DNA of 32,900 nt from CAZJCK01 sp964544635 (GCA_964544635.1 CAZJCK010000041.1:1-32900), one strand, 5' to 3'. Counted from the stretch's first letter, positions 6,857 through 15,109 are shown. Program-made: numbers and translations. Notes: generated by a model from the sequence alone, not told the origin.

Positions 6857-8386
6857 ATGACAATCGCTCGTAAACAAGCAACCCAGTCATACAAAACGGT
6901 GAGAACTATGCACCAGAGGAGAATCTCGCGAAGCGCGGCCCACCTGTTCGCAGCGGCTGTCGCACTCGTAATCGTCGCCGGCCCGGCGTCGGCTCTCGAC
7001 ATCACGCTCGATGAAGCGATGCGCACTGCCCTGCAGCGCTCGGATCGCTCGCAGATCATCAACGGCGACCTCGAGGTAGCCCAGCAAACCTACTCGGCCG
7101 CCCGCTCCGGTTTCTACCTGCCGGAGATTTCTATCAATGGCTCCCTGCCGGCATATCAGAACAACGAATCGTTCACCCAGTACGGCAATACCACCGACTC
7201 CAAGGTGACCGTCAAGCGCACCAACTTCGACCTGCGCTCCAACATTCAGCTCAAGCAGAACATCATCACCGGCGGCGAACTGACGGCCCGCGCCAACCTC
7301 TGGCGCAACGACAACGAGTACCCGGCCTGGACCGATCTCGATCGTCGTATCAGCCAGACGACCAGCCAGGGCTACTACGAGTTCGACTTCACGCAGCCGA
7401 TCCTCCAGCCGTCCGAGGCCAAGCACGACCTGTCCAACAAGGAGGACGAGCTCGACCTGGCCCGGATGACCTCGGTTGAAGAGCGTGCCACCCTGCGTCG
7501 GGATGTCATCGAGGCGTATTTCGGTGTCCTGCAGGCCAACGTGCAGCTGGAGAAAGCACGGGCCAGTTTCACTTCTGCTGCCCTCCAGGCTGAAATCGAT
7601 TCATTAAAATATGCCGACGAAATTCTCTCCGAAGAGGACTGGCTGGAATCATCCTCGAATCGTCTCGACGCCCAACTGGACGTGTTCGATCGAGAGAACC
7701 AGCGCCGCGAACAGGTGCGCAAGCTGGCGACCCTGATAGATGTCGACATAAATATCGAAGTCAATCCGATCCTTCCCGATATCCCGGGTCACTTCTCCGA
7801 GCAGCAAAAAGACGCTTACATCACTGCCTGGGAAAACTCCATCCCCATCCGCCAGGCCGAAATCAGCTATGAAAAGTCGGTGCGCAACGCCGCCTACACC
7901 AGGTCGCAGTACGGTATTTCCGGCAACCTCAAGGCCAACTACAACCTCGGGCGCGGTAACGTCGACACCGACGGTTCCCCGGAAGAGGAACCGATCAAAA
8001 CCGACAGCTGGGAAGTCTCGCTCGAATTCTCCTATCCTATCTGGGACGGCGGCGCTTCCGGTGCGTCCATCAAAGCGGCTAAACTCGAGGCCGATAAAGC
8101 CCGACTTGAATTAGAAGAGAAACAAAAATCGGTGCGAGCCGAAATCGTCAACCTGATCAACCGCCTCGATGTCTCCCACCGCAAGCTGCAACTGATCGAC
8201 AAGCAGCTCGAAGTCCAGAAGAACCGTCTCGACATAGCCGTTCTTCGCTTTAACAATGGCGAGATTTCGGAGATTGAACGACTGGCCGCCGAGGTCGAAT
8301 ATCTCGATGCCCGCGACAAGCATCTTGAAGAGATGAAAGCCTATTACCTTGACAAAACCGACCTTTCGGCCAAATATGAGGCATAA
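6857..8386 (+). CDS. TolC-like outer-membrane efflux channel
   Basis: This 509-residue protein has a signal peptide ending near 'GPASALDI' and two repeated outer-membrane efflux protein domains, each with long amphipathic helices. The first begins 'ITLDEAMRTALQRSD', the usual TolC-family opening. The second contains 'YEKSVRNAAYTRSQYGISGNLKANY' and 'PIWDGGASGASIKAAKLEADKARLELEE'. Trimers form the outer-membrane beta-barrel and periplasmic tunnel. It lies 15 nt after the permease gene and completes the adaptor-permease-channel set. The ATG at 6857 has GGGGG upstream; an internal ATG at 6908 (MHQRRISR) with GGTGAG just before it would give a more standard signal peptide and may be the true start. 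Confidence 0.9.
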   Translation: MTIARKQATQSYKTVRTMHQRRISRSAAHLFAAAVALVIVAGPASALDITLDEAMRTALQRSDRSQIINGDLEVAQQTYSAARSGFYLPEISINGSLPAYQNNESFTQYGNTTDSKVTVKRTNFDLRSNIQLKQNIITGGELTARANLWRNDNEYPAWTDLDRRISQTTSQGYYEFDFTQPILQPSEAKHDLSNKEDELDLARMTSVEERATLRRDVIEAYFGVLQANVQLEKARASFTSAALQAEIDSLKYADEILSEEDWLESSSNRLDAQLDVFDRENQRREQVRKLATLIDVDINIEVNPILPDIPGHFSEQQKDAYITAWENSIPIRQAEISYEKSVRNAAYTRSQYGISGNLKANYNLGRGNVDTDGSPEEEPIKTDSWEVSLEFSYPIWDGGASGASIKAAKLEADKARLELEEKQKSVRAEIVNLINRLDVSHRKLQLIDKQLEVQKNRLDIAVLRFNNGEISEIERLAAEVEYLDARDKHLEEMKAYYLDKTDLSAKYEA

Positions 8387-9444
8387 TGCCGTACAAAATT
8401 GTCATCCGCGCCCCCAATCACCTGGGGGACTGCGTCATGGCTCTGCCCATGATCAACGAGGCCCGCGAGGCCTATCCCGGCGCCGAGATTACACTCATGG
8501 TGCCGGAGAACCTTGCCGACCTGTTCGTGGTGAATCCGTCGCTGGACAATATCCTCGAACTCAAGTCCGAACATGTCCACGGCCTCATGGCGGTGGTCAA
8601 GGTCAAGGAGCTGCTGTCGCCACACGAATTCGATGTCGGCTACATCCTGCCACCCTCGTTCGGCGCCGCCGCCGGCTTCAAACTGGCCGGGGTGAAAGAA
8701 CGGATTGGTTACATCGCCGACGGCCGCCGCATGCTCCTGACCAAACCGCTCGCCCTGCCCACCCCGATCAACGCTGAGCACCGCAGTGAACTCTATTTTA
8801 ACCTGCTGCGACGCGGCGCCGATTCGGACATCGAATTTGTCAATCCCAAGATGTTCCAGGACGATCTCCAGGTCGAGCGCTCCATGCGGCTGCTTCTGGG
8901 ATATGGGGTAGAGGCAACCGACAACTACGCCGTCATCGCCACCCGTGCTGTCGCCGAATCCCGCCGCTGGGGGACCGAACGCTATACCGAGCTGATCTGG
9001 CGCCTCGTCAGCGAAAAGGGCCTCAAGGTCGTTCTGGTCGGTTCCGACGCCGACCGTGAACACAACGACGAGATCATCGAACAGGTCGGCAGCGAGGATG
9101 TCGTCAACCTGTCCGGGCGCACCAGCCTGCGTGAGACCGCCGCCATCATGTCCCACGCCAATGTCTTCGTCGGCAACGATTCCGGTCCCGCGCATCTCGC
9201 CGCCGCCGCCGGCTGCCCGGTCGTCGTGCTGTCCGGCGCCGATGATCCCAGCGCCACCTCGCCGATCACCCGCCGCAAAGAGTTGCTCTACCTCGACCAC
9301 CTCGAATGCATAAGCTGTGTCAAGAACAAGTGTCCGCTCAAGGATGACGAGCATATGCAGTGCATGACCGGTATTTCGGTCGATATGGTAATGGCGGCAG
9401 TCGACCGCGCGCTGGTCCACGCCGGCCGCTCGTCGGGCAAATGA
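8386..9444 (+). CDS. Glycosyltransferase family 9, heptosyltransferase II-like
   Basis: This 352-residue cytosolic enzyme follows the GT9/ADP-heptose:LPS heptosyltransferase pattern. The N-terminal 'RAPNHLGDCVMALPMI' corresponds to the acceptor-side R-x-P-N-W-L-G-D motif. A central 'ATRAVAESRRWGTERYTEL' follows, then 'VVLVGSDADRE', 'LSGRTSLRETAAIMSHANVFVGNDSGPAHLAAAAG' with the nucleotide-sugar-binding D-S-G-x-x-H, and a late Cys cluster ('CISCVKNKCPL', 'MQCMTG'). It probably adds a heptose or related sugar to the LPS core. The ATG overlaps the preceding TAA by one base and its own stop is overlapped by the next start, so the gene is tightly coupled. The acceptor is not known. Confidence 0.9.
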   Translation: MPYKIVIRAPNHLGDCVMALPMINEAREAYPGAEITLMVPENLADLFVVNPSLDNILELKSEHVHGLMAVVKVKELLSPHEFDVGYILPPSFGAAAGFKLAGVKERIGYIADGRRMLLTKPLALPTPINAEHRSELYFNLLRRGADSDIEFVNPKMFQDDLQVERSMRLLLGYGVEATDNYAVIATRAVAESRRWGTERYTELIWRLVSEKGLKVVLVGSDADREHNDEIIEQVGSEDVVNLSGRTSLRETAAIMSHANVFVGNDSGPAHLAAAAGCPVVVLSGADDPSATSPITRRKELLYLDHLECISCVKNKCPLKDDEHMQCMTGISVDMVMAAVDRALVHAGRSSGK

Positions 9445-10619
9445 ATGCCAACGAAAGTGGCCGGCTGCTTCGTACCATCACCGGCATGGAACCTCACCAA
9501 CAGATCACGAGCCTGGTTGACCTGCGAGGCTTTGACGGCGGATCCCTCGACAGATCGCAGCAGTTGCAGGCACTGCTATGCGCCTGGCAGCCTCTCTTTG
9601 ACGATTTGTCGGACGGCGCACAGGTCTTTCTGAAGCCAAACCTGATACCCGACCGCCGCGGCCGCAGCCGCGTCAATAGAGCCCTGCTCGTCGAACTGAG
9701 CCGCTACCTGCTCGATCGCGGTTTTCGCGTTTCAGCAGGCGACTCGCCCGCCCTTCTGCCCGCCGACAATCGGCAGCTCTACGAGATTGCCGATATGGCG
9801 TCACTGGCAGAACTGGGGGTACAGGTCGTCTCCTTCGAGGACGAAGCGCCGGTCGGCATGCCGGTCGGCACCCGGACCTACTATCTGCCGCGCATTGTCC
9901 TCGAGGCCGATCTGCTGATCAACCTGCCGACTTTAGACGTTGCCGACAGCCAGATGCTTCAGGGAGCGCTTTGCAACCGGTTCGGCCTGTTGCCCGGTTT
10001 TCAGAAAATGAGCCATTACCAGCGCGCACCCTTCGCCGAACTGTTCGCGGGCATCGTCGTTGACATTAACTCCCTGCTCCCACTTGACCTGACAATCCTC
10101 GATATGCCGCAGCCGAACGGCCTCTCGGTGCTGGTTTCGTCAAATGATCCGGTCGCCCTCGATGCCGTGGTGGCCTCGCTTGCCGGAATGAAGATCGAGC
10201 ATGTTCCGGTCATTCGTCAGGCCGCTGATGCCGGTCTGGGGATTGCCTGGCCGGAAGGGTTTGAGCTTCGTAACGGACTGCTCGACATGATGTTACCACA
10301 AATCCGGCGGCGTCGCGGGAGCGCCGTCGGGCGCACCCTGAAACCGTTCGTTATGAATCTTGCCGCCCCCTTCGTTACCGCCCAGCCGGACATCGCCGCC
10401 GGTCGGTGCGATGGTTGCGGCGACTGCCTGGGCGCCTGTCCAACCGATGCCCTGAGCTTTATCGACGGCCGAAACGTGCCGCAGCTTCGGGCTGCCCGCT
10501 GTGTCGGCTGCTTCGCCTGCTGTGGCGCCTGTCATCTCGACGCCATCGACATTAAACAGTCCGGTCTGTACAGCCGTCTACCTGACAGTTGGCGCAGATT
10601 CTGCGTCGAACAACTATGA
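9441..10619 (+). CDS. DUF362 protein with C-terminal 2x[4Fe-4S] ferredoxin domain
   Basis: This 392-residue protein has an N-terminal DUF362 domain: 'VFLKPNLIPDRRGRSRVN', 'YLPRIVLEADLLINLPTLDVADSQML' and 'VVDINSLLPLDLTILDMPQPNGL' are family-like blocks. Two cysteine clusters follow: C323, C326, C329, C333 in 'CDGCGDCLGACP', and C354, C357, C360, C364 in 'CVGCFACCGACH'. The second set has His in place of the usual Pro and an extra Cys at 361. Two [4Fe-4S] clusters are expected. DUF362 proteins have no settled biochemical role. The start at 9441 was chosen because ATGA overlaps the stop of the glycosyltransferase gene. Its place after an LPS sugar transferase suggests an envelope-related redox or modification role, but this is only context. 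Confidence 0.85.
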   Translation: MNANESGRLLRTITGMEPHQQITSLVDLRGFDGGSLDRSQQLQALLCAWQPLFDDLSDGAQVFLKPNLIPDRRGRSRVNRALLVELSRYLLDRGFRVSAGDSPALLPADNRQLYEIADMASLAELGVQVVSFEDEAPVGMPVGTRTYYLPRIVLEADLLINLPTLDVADSQMLQGALCNRFGLLPGFQKMSHYQRAPFAELFAGIVVDINSLLPLDLTILDMPQPNGLSVLVSSNDPVALDAVVASLAGMKIEHVPVIRQAADAGLGIAWPEGFELRNGLLDMMLPQIRRRRGSAVGRTLKPFVMNLAAPFVTAQPDIAAGRCDGCGDCLGACPTDALSFIDGRNVPQLRAARCVGCFACCGACHLDAIDIKQSGLYSRLPDSWRRFCVEQL

Positions 10620-10632
10620 CCTTGACAGAATG

Positions 10633-10641
10633 TGCTATAAT
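10633..10641 (+). promoter_or_regulatory. Extended -10 promoter for the small secreted protein gene
   Basis: A perfect TATAAT (10636-10641) is preceded directly by TGC, giving the extended -10 form TGnTATAAT. No good -35 lies 16-18 nt upstream; TTGACA at 10622 is only 8 nt away and cannot pair with it in the usual way. Transcription would start near 10648 and leave a leader of about 140 nt. Confidence 0.6.
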
Positions 10642-10730
10642 AGGGATATTCCCACAGGCAAAGTCTGCGCCGCATGGACGTGGCGGGATCAGAATCACTA
10701 CTCCGGAACGATGATAAGCATTAGATAGAT

Positions 10731-10749
10731 GGGCACACTGTTAGTGCCC
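10731..10749 (+). promoter_or_regulatory. Leader hairpin upstream of the small secreted protein
   Basis: GGGCAC (10731-10736) pairs with GTGCCC (10744-10749) around a 7-nt loop, in the untranslated leader about 38 nt before the ATG and 25 nt before AGGAGG. There is no T-run, so it is unlikely to be a terminator. It may stabilise the message or hide another element. Confidence 0.4.
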
Positions 10750-10787
10750 GGCGAGTAATTGTAAGTGAACTTCAGGAGGCAGAGTCA

Positions 10788-11141
10788 ATGAGAAAGTTAA
10801 CGGTAGCGTTCATGTCGCTGCTACTTTCATTGACCGTTATAGGTTTTCTGTCGGCCCCGGTATTTACCGCCGAAACGGATGAGCATCCGTGGGACATCGA
10901 CGGCGGCAACGGACAGGGTAACGGCGGCACCAATCCGGACACCACTATTGGCGGTCCTGGCGGCGACTATCCGGTCGTACAGGCATTGCGTTCAAGTGGT
11001 CAAACCGGTGACGGGCTTGGCCTGTGGTTTGACGTCTCCTTCCGCGTTGCCGGCTGGTATTTCAGCTGGACGACCGAAATGCCGGTGAAGAAGTCGGCCG
11101 CGACTTCAGCCGGTGAGCGTCAGACCGCCCGCGCTCGATAA
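10788..11141 (+). CDS. Small secreted Gly/Asn-rich protein, unrecognised
   Basis: This 117-residue product has a clear signal peptide (MRKLTV, hydrophobic core, likely cleavage after 'PVFTA' near residue 29). The mature part starts acidic ('ETDEHPWDID'), has a Gly/Asn/Pro-rich linker ('GGNGQGNGGTNPDTTIGG'), then an aromatic hydrophobic stretch ('LGLWFDVSFRVAGWYFSW', about residues 77-94) and a basic tail ending 'RQTARAR'. I recognise no family. AGGAGG stands 9 nt before the ATG and an extended -10 promoter is upstream, so the gene looks real and well expressed. It directly precedes, on the same strand, a TPR-containing sigma-54 activator, 59 nt away. It could be a secreted structural peptide, a signal precursor, or a small envelope protein. 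Confidence 0.7.
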   Translation: MRKLTVAFMSLLLSLTVIGFLSAPVFTAETDEHPWDIDGGNGQGNGGTNPDTTIGGPGGDYPVVQALRSSGQTGDGLGLWFDVSFRVAGWYFSWTTEMPVKKSAATSAGERQTARAR

Positions 11142-11151
11142 GAGCAGAGCC

Positions 11152-11174
11152 AGCCGGCGCCGCCGGCGCCGGCT
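11152..11174 (+). promoter_or_regulatory. GC-rich hairpin between the secreted protein and the activator
   Basis: AGCCGGCGCC (11152-11161) and GGCGCCGGCT (11165-11174) form a perfect 10-bp stem with a 3-nt loop. No T-run follows, so it is probably not an efficient terminator. It may lower read-through or act as an mRNA 3' end barrier between two differently expressed genes. Confidence 0.55.
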
Positions 11175-11200
11175 AAACCAGTAACGGATGAAGTAGAGCG

Positions 11201-14137
11201 ATGAGTCTTTCCTCACCAAAGATCGCGTTCGACAAGCGGCTGCTGGCCGTGGAAGAACTGTTCCGACAGCGGCAATACCAACCGGCTGCTCGCGATGTCG
11301 AAGCGCTCGATGAATCAACCTTCTCCGAGGACCCGCATCAGCACGGTTTGTACCTGGCCCTCTCGGCCGAAGCGGACGACTTCAACGGCAACTACAAACG
11401 GGCGGTAGGCAAGGGATTGCAGGCTGCCCGATTGCTTGCCGATCTGCCGGTCAATCGACGGTACGGCCGGGTTCAACTTGTCCTCTCCAAAAGCTATTTT
11501 GCAATGGGCGATCTGAAGAACTCGGAGATCCGTGCTCGTGATGCCCTGGCCGCTTTCCGCCGTGGGTCCGACGCCATCGGCCAGATCGATCCGCTCAACC
11601 AGCTGGCCCGCATTTCGTTCGTGCGGTCCGACCACGGCGCCGCCGTCAGCTTTTTGGAAGAGGCGCTGGCCCTTGTCGACGGTGACCGCCGGCGCGCCGC
11701 CCAGCTCACCGGTAACCTTGGACGTATCCGCATCCATACCGGCCAGTGGATCGAAGCCGAGCACGAACTGACCGAAGCACTGGAATTCTCCCGCGAACAC
11801 CAACTCGAACTCTCGCAGGCGATCAACCTGCTCTCGCTCGGTTATCTCCAGATCCGTCGCCGTCACTTCATCATGGCCGGCCGGGCGCTCGATCAGGCGC
11901 TCGAGATCATCGCCCGCCTCGGCGCCAAACGTGAAAAAATCAATTACCTCGAATATGCCGGCGAACTGGCCTTTGAAAAGGGCGACCTGTACAAGGCCAA
12001 GTCGATACTGTCGGACGCTTACCAGCAGGGTATGCTTCTCGCCGCCAGTTCCGGTCTGGTGTCGCAGTCGGCCCGTCGCCTTGCCCAGGTCGAGCTTGAT
12101 CTGGATAATGTCGAGGAAGCCATGAAGTACGCCCAGAAGGCGCTCGAGCTGGCCGTCTCAATGGGCGAACTCGAGGAAATCGTCAATGCCCGCCGTGTCA
12201 TCGGCCAGATCTTCGCGGCTCGCGGCAGCTATGCCGATGCCATCGACTACCTGCACCAGGCACTCGAAGCGGCGCGGCAGCTGGGTGATCCGTACGATCT
12301 CGCCCGCACCCTGCTGGCCTACGCTGATGTGCGGATGGAGGCCGGCTCTGATGAGAATGAAAAGACACGGGCCGCCCTCGACGAAGCCCATCGCCTGTTC
12401 CGTAAATTGAAACTCGACTACTGGGTCGCCGAAACCGATTACCGCTCCGGCGTTCTTGCCTGCCGTCTCGGCGACCTTGCCCAGGGCTTCCGCAAAATGA
12501 GCCGCGCCGAACGTGCCTACGGCAGTATCGACGACAAGCCGCGCCTCAAGCAGGTTCACCAGTTCCTGAACTCGCTTGCCGAGCAGGCGGTGGCGTTGTC
12601 AGTCTCGCAGCAGAATGAATTCAAAGTGTTCGGCAATGTGATTACGCCGGATGAGTATTCCGATCTCAAATCGAGCCGCATCGAAGATATTCTCGACCTG
12701 GTGGCGCGACGTACCGATGCCCGGCGGGCGATCATTTATTCCCCCGACGGTCCAAACGCCAGGGTACTGGCAAATTACGAGATCGACGAGCCCTCGGCCC
12801 GGATCTTCGCCGACGGTTTTGCGCGTATGCTCGGCCAGGAAATCGCCAAAAAGAAACCAACCCTGATTCTCGACTGCCGCCGCGACCCGTTTATCAACGA
12901 TCTCTTCCCGAACACGCCGGAGCCGGTCGCTTCGATGATCGTGGTACCGTTTTCCGCCGGTGACAGCGCACCGTGCTACCTGTATCTCGACCGCTTCTCG
13001 GTCGATAATACGCTCAATCCGTTCGGGCAGGCGGCGCTCAATTTCGCCGTCGGCTTCTCCGACTTGATTGCCTTCAAGTGGTCGGAGCTGCAAAAAATCA
13101 AACTGGCCGAAGACAACGAACGACTCAAACGTCAGCTGCGCGAACAGTCGGCCTTCCCGAATATCATCACGCAGTCGCCGCAGATGCGCGACATGCTCGA
13201 CCAGGTACGCCAGGTTGTTCATGCCAACATCGCCATCGCCATCGAAGGGGAGACCGGCTGCGGCAAAGACCTGCTGGCCCGAGCCATTCATTACAACTCG
13301 AATCGCCGCGACAAGCGATTCATCTCGGTCAACTGCGCGGCGCTCCCCGAAACGCTCCTCGAATCCGAACTGTTTGGCCACAAGCGCGGCGCCTTCACCG
13401 GCGCCGACCGTGACAAGCCGGGGCTGTTTGAAGAGGCGGACGGCGGCACGTTTTTCCTCGACGAAATCGCCGATATGCCGCTGTCGATCCAGGCCAAGAT
13501 CCTGCGCGTACTCGAAGCGAAAGAGATCGTACGGTTGGGCGAAACCACGCCGCGCAAGGTCGACGTTCGCATTGTCTCGGCAACCAATAAAGACTTGAAG
13601 GTCGAAATGGAGGCCAGGCGCTTCCGCAACGACCTGTACTACCGCCTCTCGGCGATGACTGTACGTATCACCCCGTTGCGCGAACGCAAGGAAGATATCC
13701 CGCTGCTGGTGACACACTTCCTGACCGACACCGGCAAGCGGCCCTCGCCGGAGCTGATGAAGATTCTGATGGCCTACGAATGGCCGGGCAATGTTCGCGA
13801 ACTGGAGAATGAACTGAAGCGCCTGGTGCTGTTGTCGGGCGACGACGATATCATCGACGACAGGTTCGCCTCGCCGCACATGGTCTCGGCGATGCACGAA
13901 GCCGATGATCGGGTGCGCCAGGCGATGGAACTGTCCGGGGATGTCGAGTTCACCGACCAGTACACGATGTACGATTACCTGTCGGGTTTCGAGAAGCGCT
14001 TTATTATGCGAGCGTTAAAGGAGAAGGACGGTGTGAAGAAGCATGCCGCCACCGTGCTCGGCATTCCGGAGTCCACCCTGCGCTTGAAGATCAAGCAGTA
14101 CGACATCGACCTCGACAACCTCGACGCCGTGCATTAG
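11201..14137 (+). CDS. TPR-GAF-AAA+ sigma-54-dependent transcriptional activator
   Basis: This 978-residue cytosolic regulator has an N-terminal half of about eleven TPR-like helical pairs (residues 1-440; e.g. 'GSYADAIDYLHQALEAARQLGD'), then a GAF-like sensor (about 505-630) and a helical linker. The AAA+ domain has Walker A 'GETGCGKD' at 683-690, the sigma-54 contact loop GAFTGA at 730-735 and Walker B 'GGTFFLDEI' at 748-756. The C-terminal Fis-type helix-turn-helix is 'HAATVLGIPESTLRLKI'. GAFTGA is the signature of activators that open sigma-54 promoters. There is no phospho-receiver domain, so activity is probably controlled by protein or ligand binding to the TPR or GAF parts. No sigma-54 promoter could be identified in the window, so the target is unknown. 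A strong terminator follows. Confidence 0.93.
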   Translation: MSLSSPKIAFDKRLLAVEELFRQRQYQPAARDVEALDESTFSEDPHQHGLYLALSAEADDFNGNYKRAVGKGLQAARLLADLPVNRRYGRVQLVLSKSYFAMGDLKNSEIRARDALAAFRRGSDAIGQIDPLNQLARISFVRSDHGAAVSFLEEALALVDGDRRRAAQLTGNLGRIRIHTGQWIEAEHELTEALEFSREHQLELSQAINLLSLGYLQIRRRHFIMAGRALDQALEIIARLGAKREKINYLEYAGELAFEKGDLYKAKSILSDAYQQGMLLAASSGLVSQSARRLAQVELDLDNVEEAMKYAQKALELAVSMGELEEIVNARRVIGQIFAARGSYADAIDYLHQALEAARQLGDPYDLARTLLAYADVRMEAGSDENEKTRAALDEAHRLFRKLKLDYWVAETDYRSGVLACRLGDLAQGFRKMSRAERAYGSIDDKPRLKQVHQFLNSLAEQAVALSVSQQNEFKVFGNVITPDEYSDLKSSRIEDILDLVARRTDARRAIIYSPDGPNARVLANYEIDEPSARIFADGFARMLGQEIAKKKPTLILDCRRDPFINDLFPNTPEPVASMIVVPFSAGDSAPCYLYLDRFSVDNTLNPFGQAALNFAVGFSDLIAFKWSELQKIKLAEDNERLKRQLREQSAFPNIITQSPQMRDMLDQVRQVVHANIAIAIEGETGCGKDLLARAIHYNSNRRDKRFISVNCAALPETLLESELFGHKRGAFTGADRDKPGLFEEADGGTFFLDEIADMPLSIQAKILRVLEAKEIVRLGETTPRKVDVRIVSATNKDLKVEMEARRFRNDLYYRLSAMTVRITPLRERKEDIPLLVTHFLTDTGKRPSPELMKILMAYEWPGNVRELENELKRLVLLSGDDDIIDDRFASPHMVSAMHEADDRVRQAMELSGDVEFTDQYTMYDYLSGFEKRFIMRALKEKDGVKKHAATVLGIPESTLRLKIKQYDIDLDNLDAVH

Positions 14138-14149
14138 CCATGCAACTAA

Positions 14150-14163
14150 GGCTGTTCGCAGCC
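14150..14163 (+). other. 3' UTR hairpin with TTCG loop
   Basis: GGCTG (14150-14154) and CAGCC (14159-14163) flank a TTCG tetraloop just after the activator stop codon. No T-run follows. It probably acts as a stabilising 3' hairpin ahead of the terminator at 14195. Confidence 0.45.
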
Positions 14164-14194
14164 TGAGGCGTTGTCAAAAATAACACTTCTGTAG

Positions 14195-14220
14195 TCCACC
14201 GCTCGCGGTGGATTTTTCTT
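14195..14220 (+). terminator. Rho-independent terminator after the sigma-54 activator
   Basis: TCCACCG (14195-14201) pairs with CGGTGGA (14206-14212) around CTCG, followed by TTTTTCTT. It separates the activator unit from the lipoate ligase-like gene. Confidence 0.88.
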
Positions 14221-14249
14221 TGGGTCAGGGAACAAGACAGGTCCGCCAA

Positions 14250-14278
14250 TTGCCCCACCCCCCATCATTGCCTATACT
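14250..14278 (+). promoter_or_regulatory. Promoter abutting the lipoate ligase-like start (leaderless)
   Basis: TTGCCC (14250-14255), a 17-nt spacer and TATACT (14273-14278) lie 6 nt before the ATG at 14285. The expected transcription start falls on the start codon and no Shine-Dalgarno exists. The layout matches that of the metallopeptidase gene. Confidence 0.6.
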
Positions 14279-14284
14279 ATCCCC

Positions 14285-15109
14285 ATGCACCAGGCCGAAC
14301 TCTATACTTCGTTTGCTGCCGATCCGTATTTTAACATGGCGTTCGACGAATGGCTGCTGGCGCGCGCCGCCGGGCGATCCGGCTATGTCGCCGTGCGCCT
14401 CTACTCCTGGCTGCCCGGCGCTATCACCTTCGGCGTCCACCAAAAGGAAGAAAAAGCCTTCCGCGAGGACTTCCTCGGCGACACTCCGGTCATCCGGAGA
14501 GTCACCGGCGGCCGGGCGCTCTATCACGATCCGTCGGAACTGACCTACGCCATCGCTGTCAACAACACCGAAGAGGCGCCACCCGAGCTGTCCGGCAGCC
14601 TGAGCCAGTCGTCCAAGCAGATCGGCCGGGCACTGGCGTCGTTTGTTGAGGCGAGCGGTCTCGACGCGCAGTTTTTGCGACGCTCACGCGGCGAGTCGAC
14701 CGACCGCGATTTCTTCCACTCCGCCCCCTGTTTTGTCTCGGCGGCCCGCCACGAAGTGATGAGTGGCGGGGGGAAGGTGGTGGCATCGGCGCAACGCCAG
14801 TTTGACTTCGGCTTTTTGCAGCACGGCTCCATCAAGCTGGCCGGCATCGCGCCCCATCCGGCGCTGCCCGGTCTGGGCCAAACGATTGAAACGTCACAAG
14901 TTCCGCAGCCGATGACACGCCCGGAATTCGACCTCGCGGTGAACCGCTTCAGCGCCATCATTACCAGGCAGCTGTCGCTTCACATCGTGCCTGAATCACT
15001 CACCGCCGACGATAACCGGCAGCTTGCGGCGGCTGTCCGCGAGGTGAAAAAAAACTGTCGGGCCCGCCGTGATTCGATTGAACAGATCATATCGCGGGGC
15101 AGTCTATAA
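14285..15109 (+). CDS. Lipoate-protein ligase A / octanoyltransferase-family protein
   Basis: This 274-residue protein fits the biotin/lipoate A/B ligase fold. 'NMAFDEWLLARAA' near the N-terminus is the family's opening helix, 'VIRRVTGGRALYHDPSELTYAI' matches the R-R-x-x-G-G-x-x-Y-H-D substrate loop, and 'VMSGGGKVVASAQRQ' matches the motif with the catalytic or binding lysine. Members attach lipoate or octanoate to 2-oxoacid dehydrogenases and glycine cleavage H protein. Whether this one ligates free lipoate, transfers octanoyl groups, or moves lipoyl between proteins (LipM/LipL-like) cannot be decided from sequence. No lipoylated protein or lipA lies in the window. It is an isolated gene with its own promoter; a weak terminator may follow. 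Confidence 0.85.
   Translation: MHQAELYTSFAADPYFNMAFDEWLLARAAGRSGYVAVRLYSWLPGAITFGVHQKEEKAFREDFLGDTPVIRRVTGGRALYHDPSELTYAIAVNNTEEAPPELSGSLSQSSKQIGRALASFVEASGLDAQFLRRSRGESTDRDFFHSAPCFVSAARHEVMSGGGKVVASAQRQFDFGFLQHGSIKLAGIAPHPALPGLGQTIETSQVPQPMTRPEFDLAVNRFSAIITRQLSLHIVPESLTADDNRQLAAAVREVKKNCRARRDSIEQIISRGSL

Noticed and set aside
10622..10641. TTGACA and TATAAT as a standard promoter pair
   Set aside because: The spacer is only 8 nt. I kept TATAAT as an extended -10 (TGC directly upstream) without a -35.
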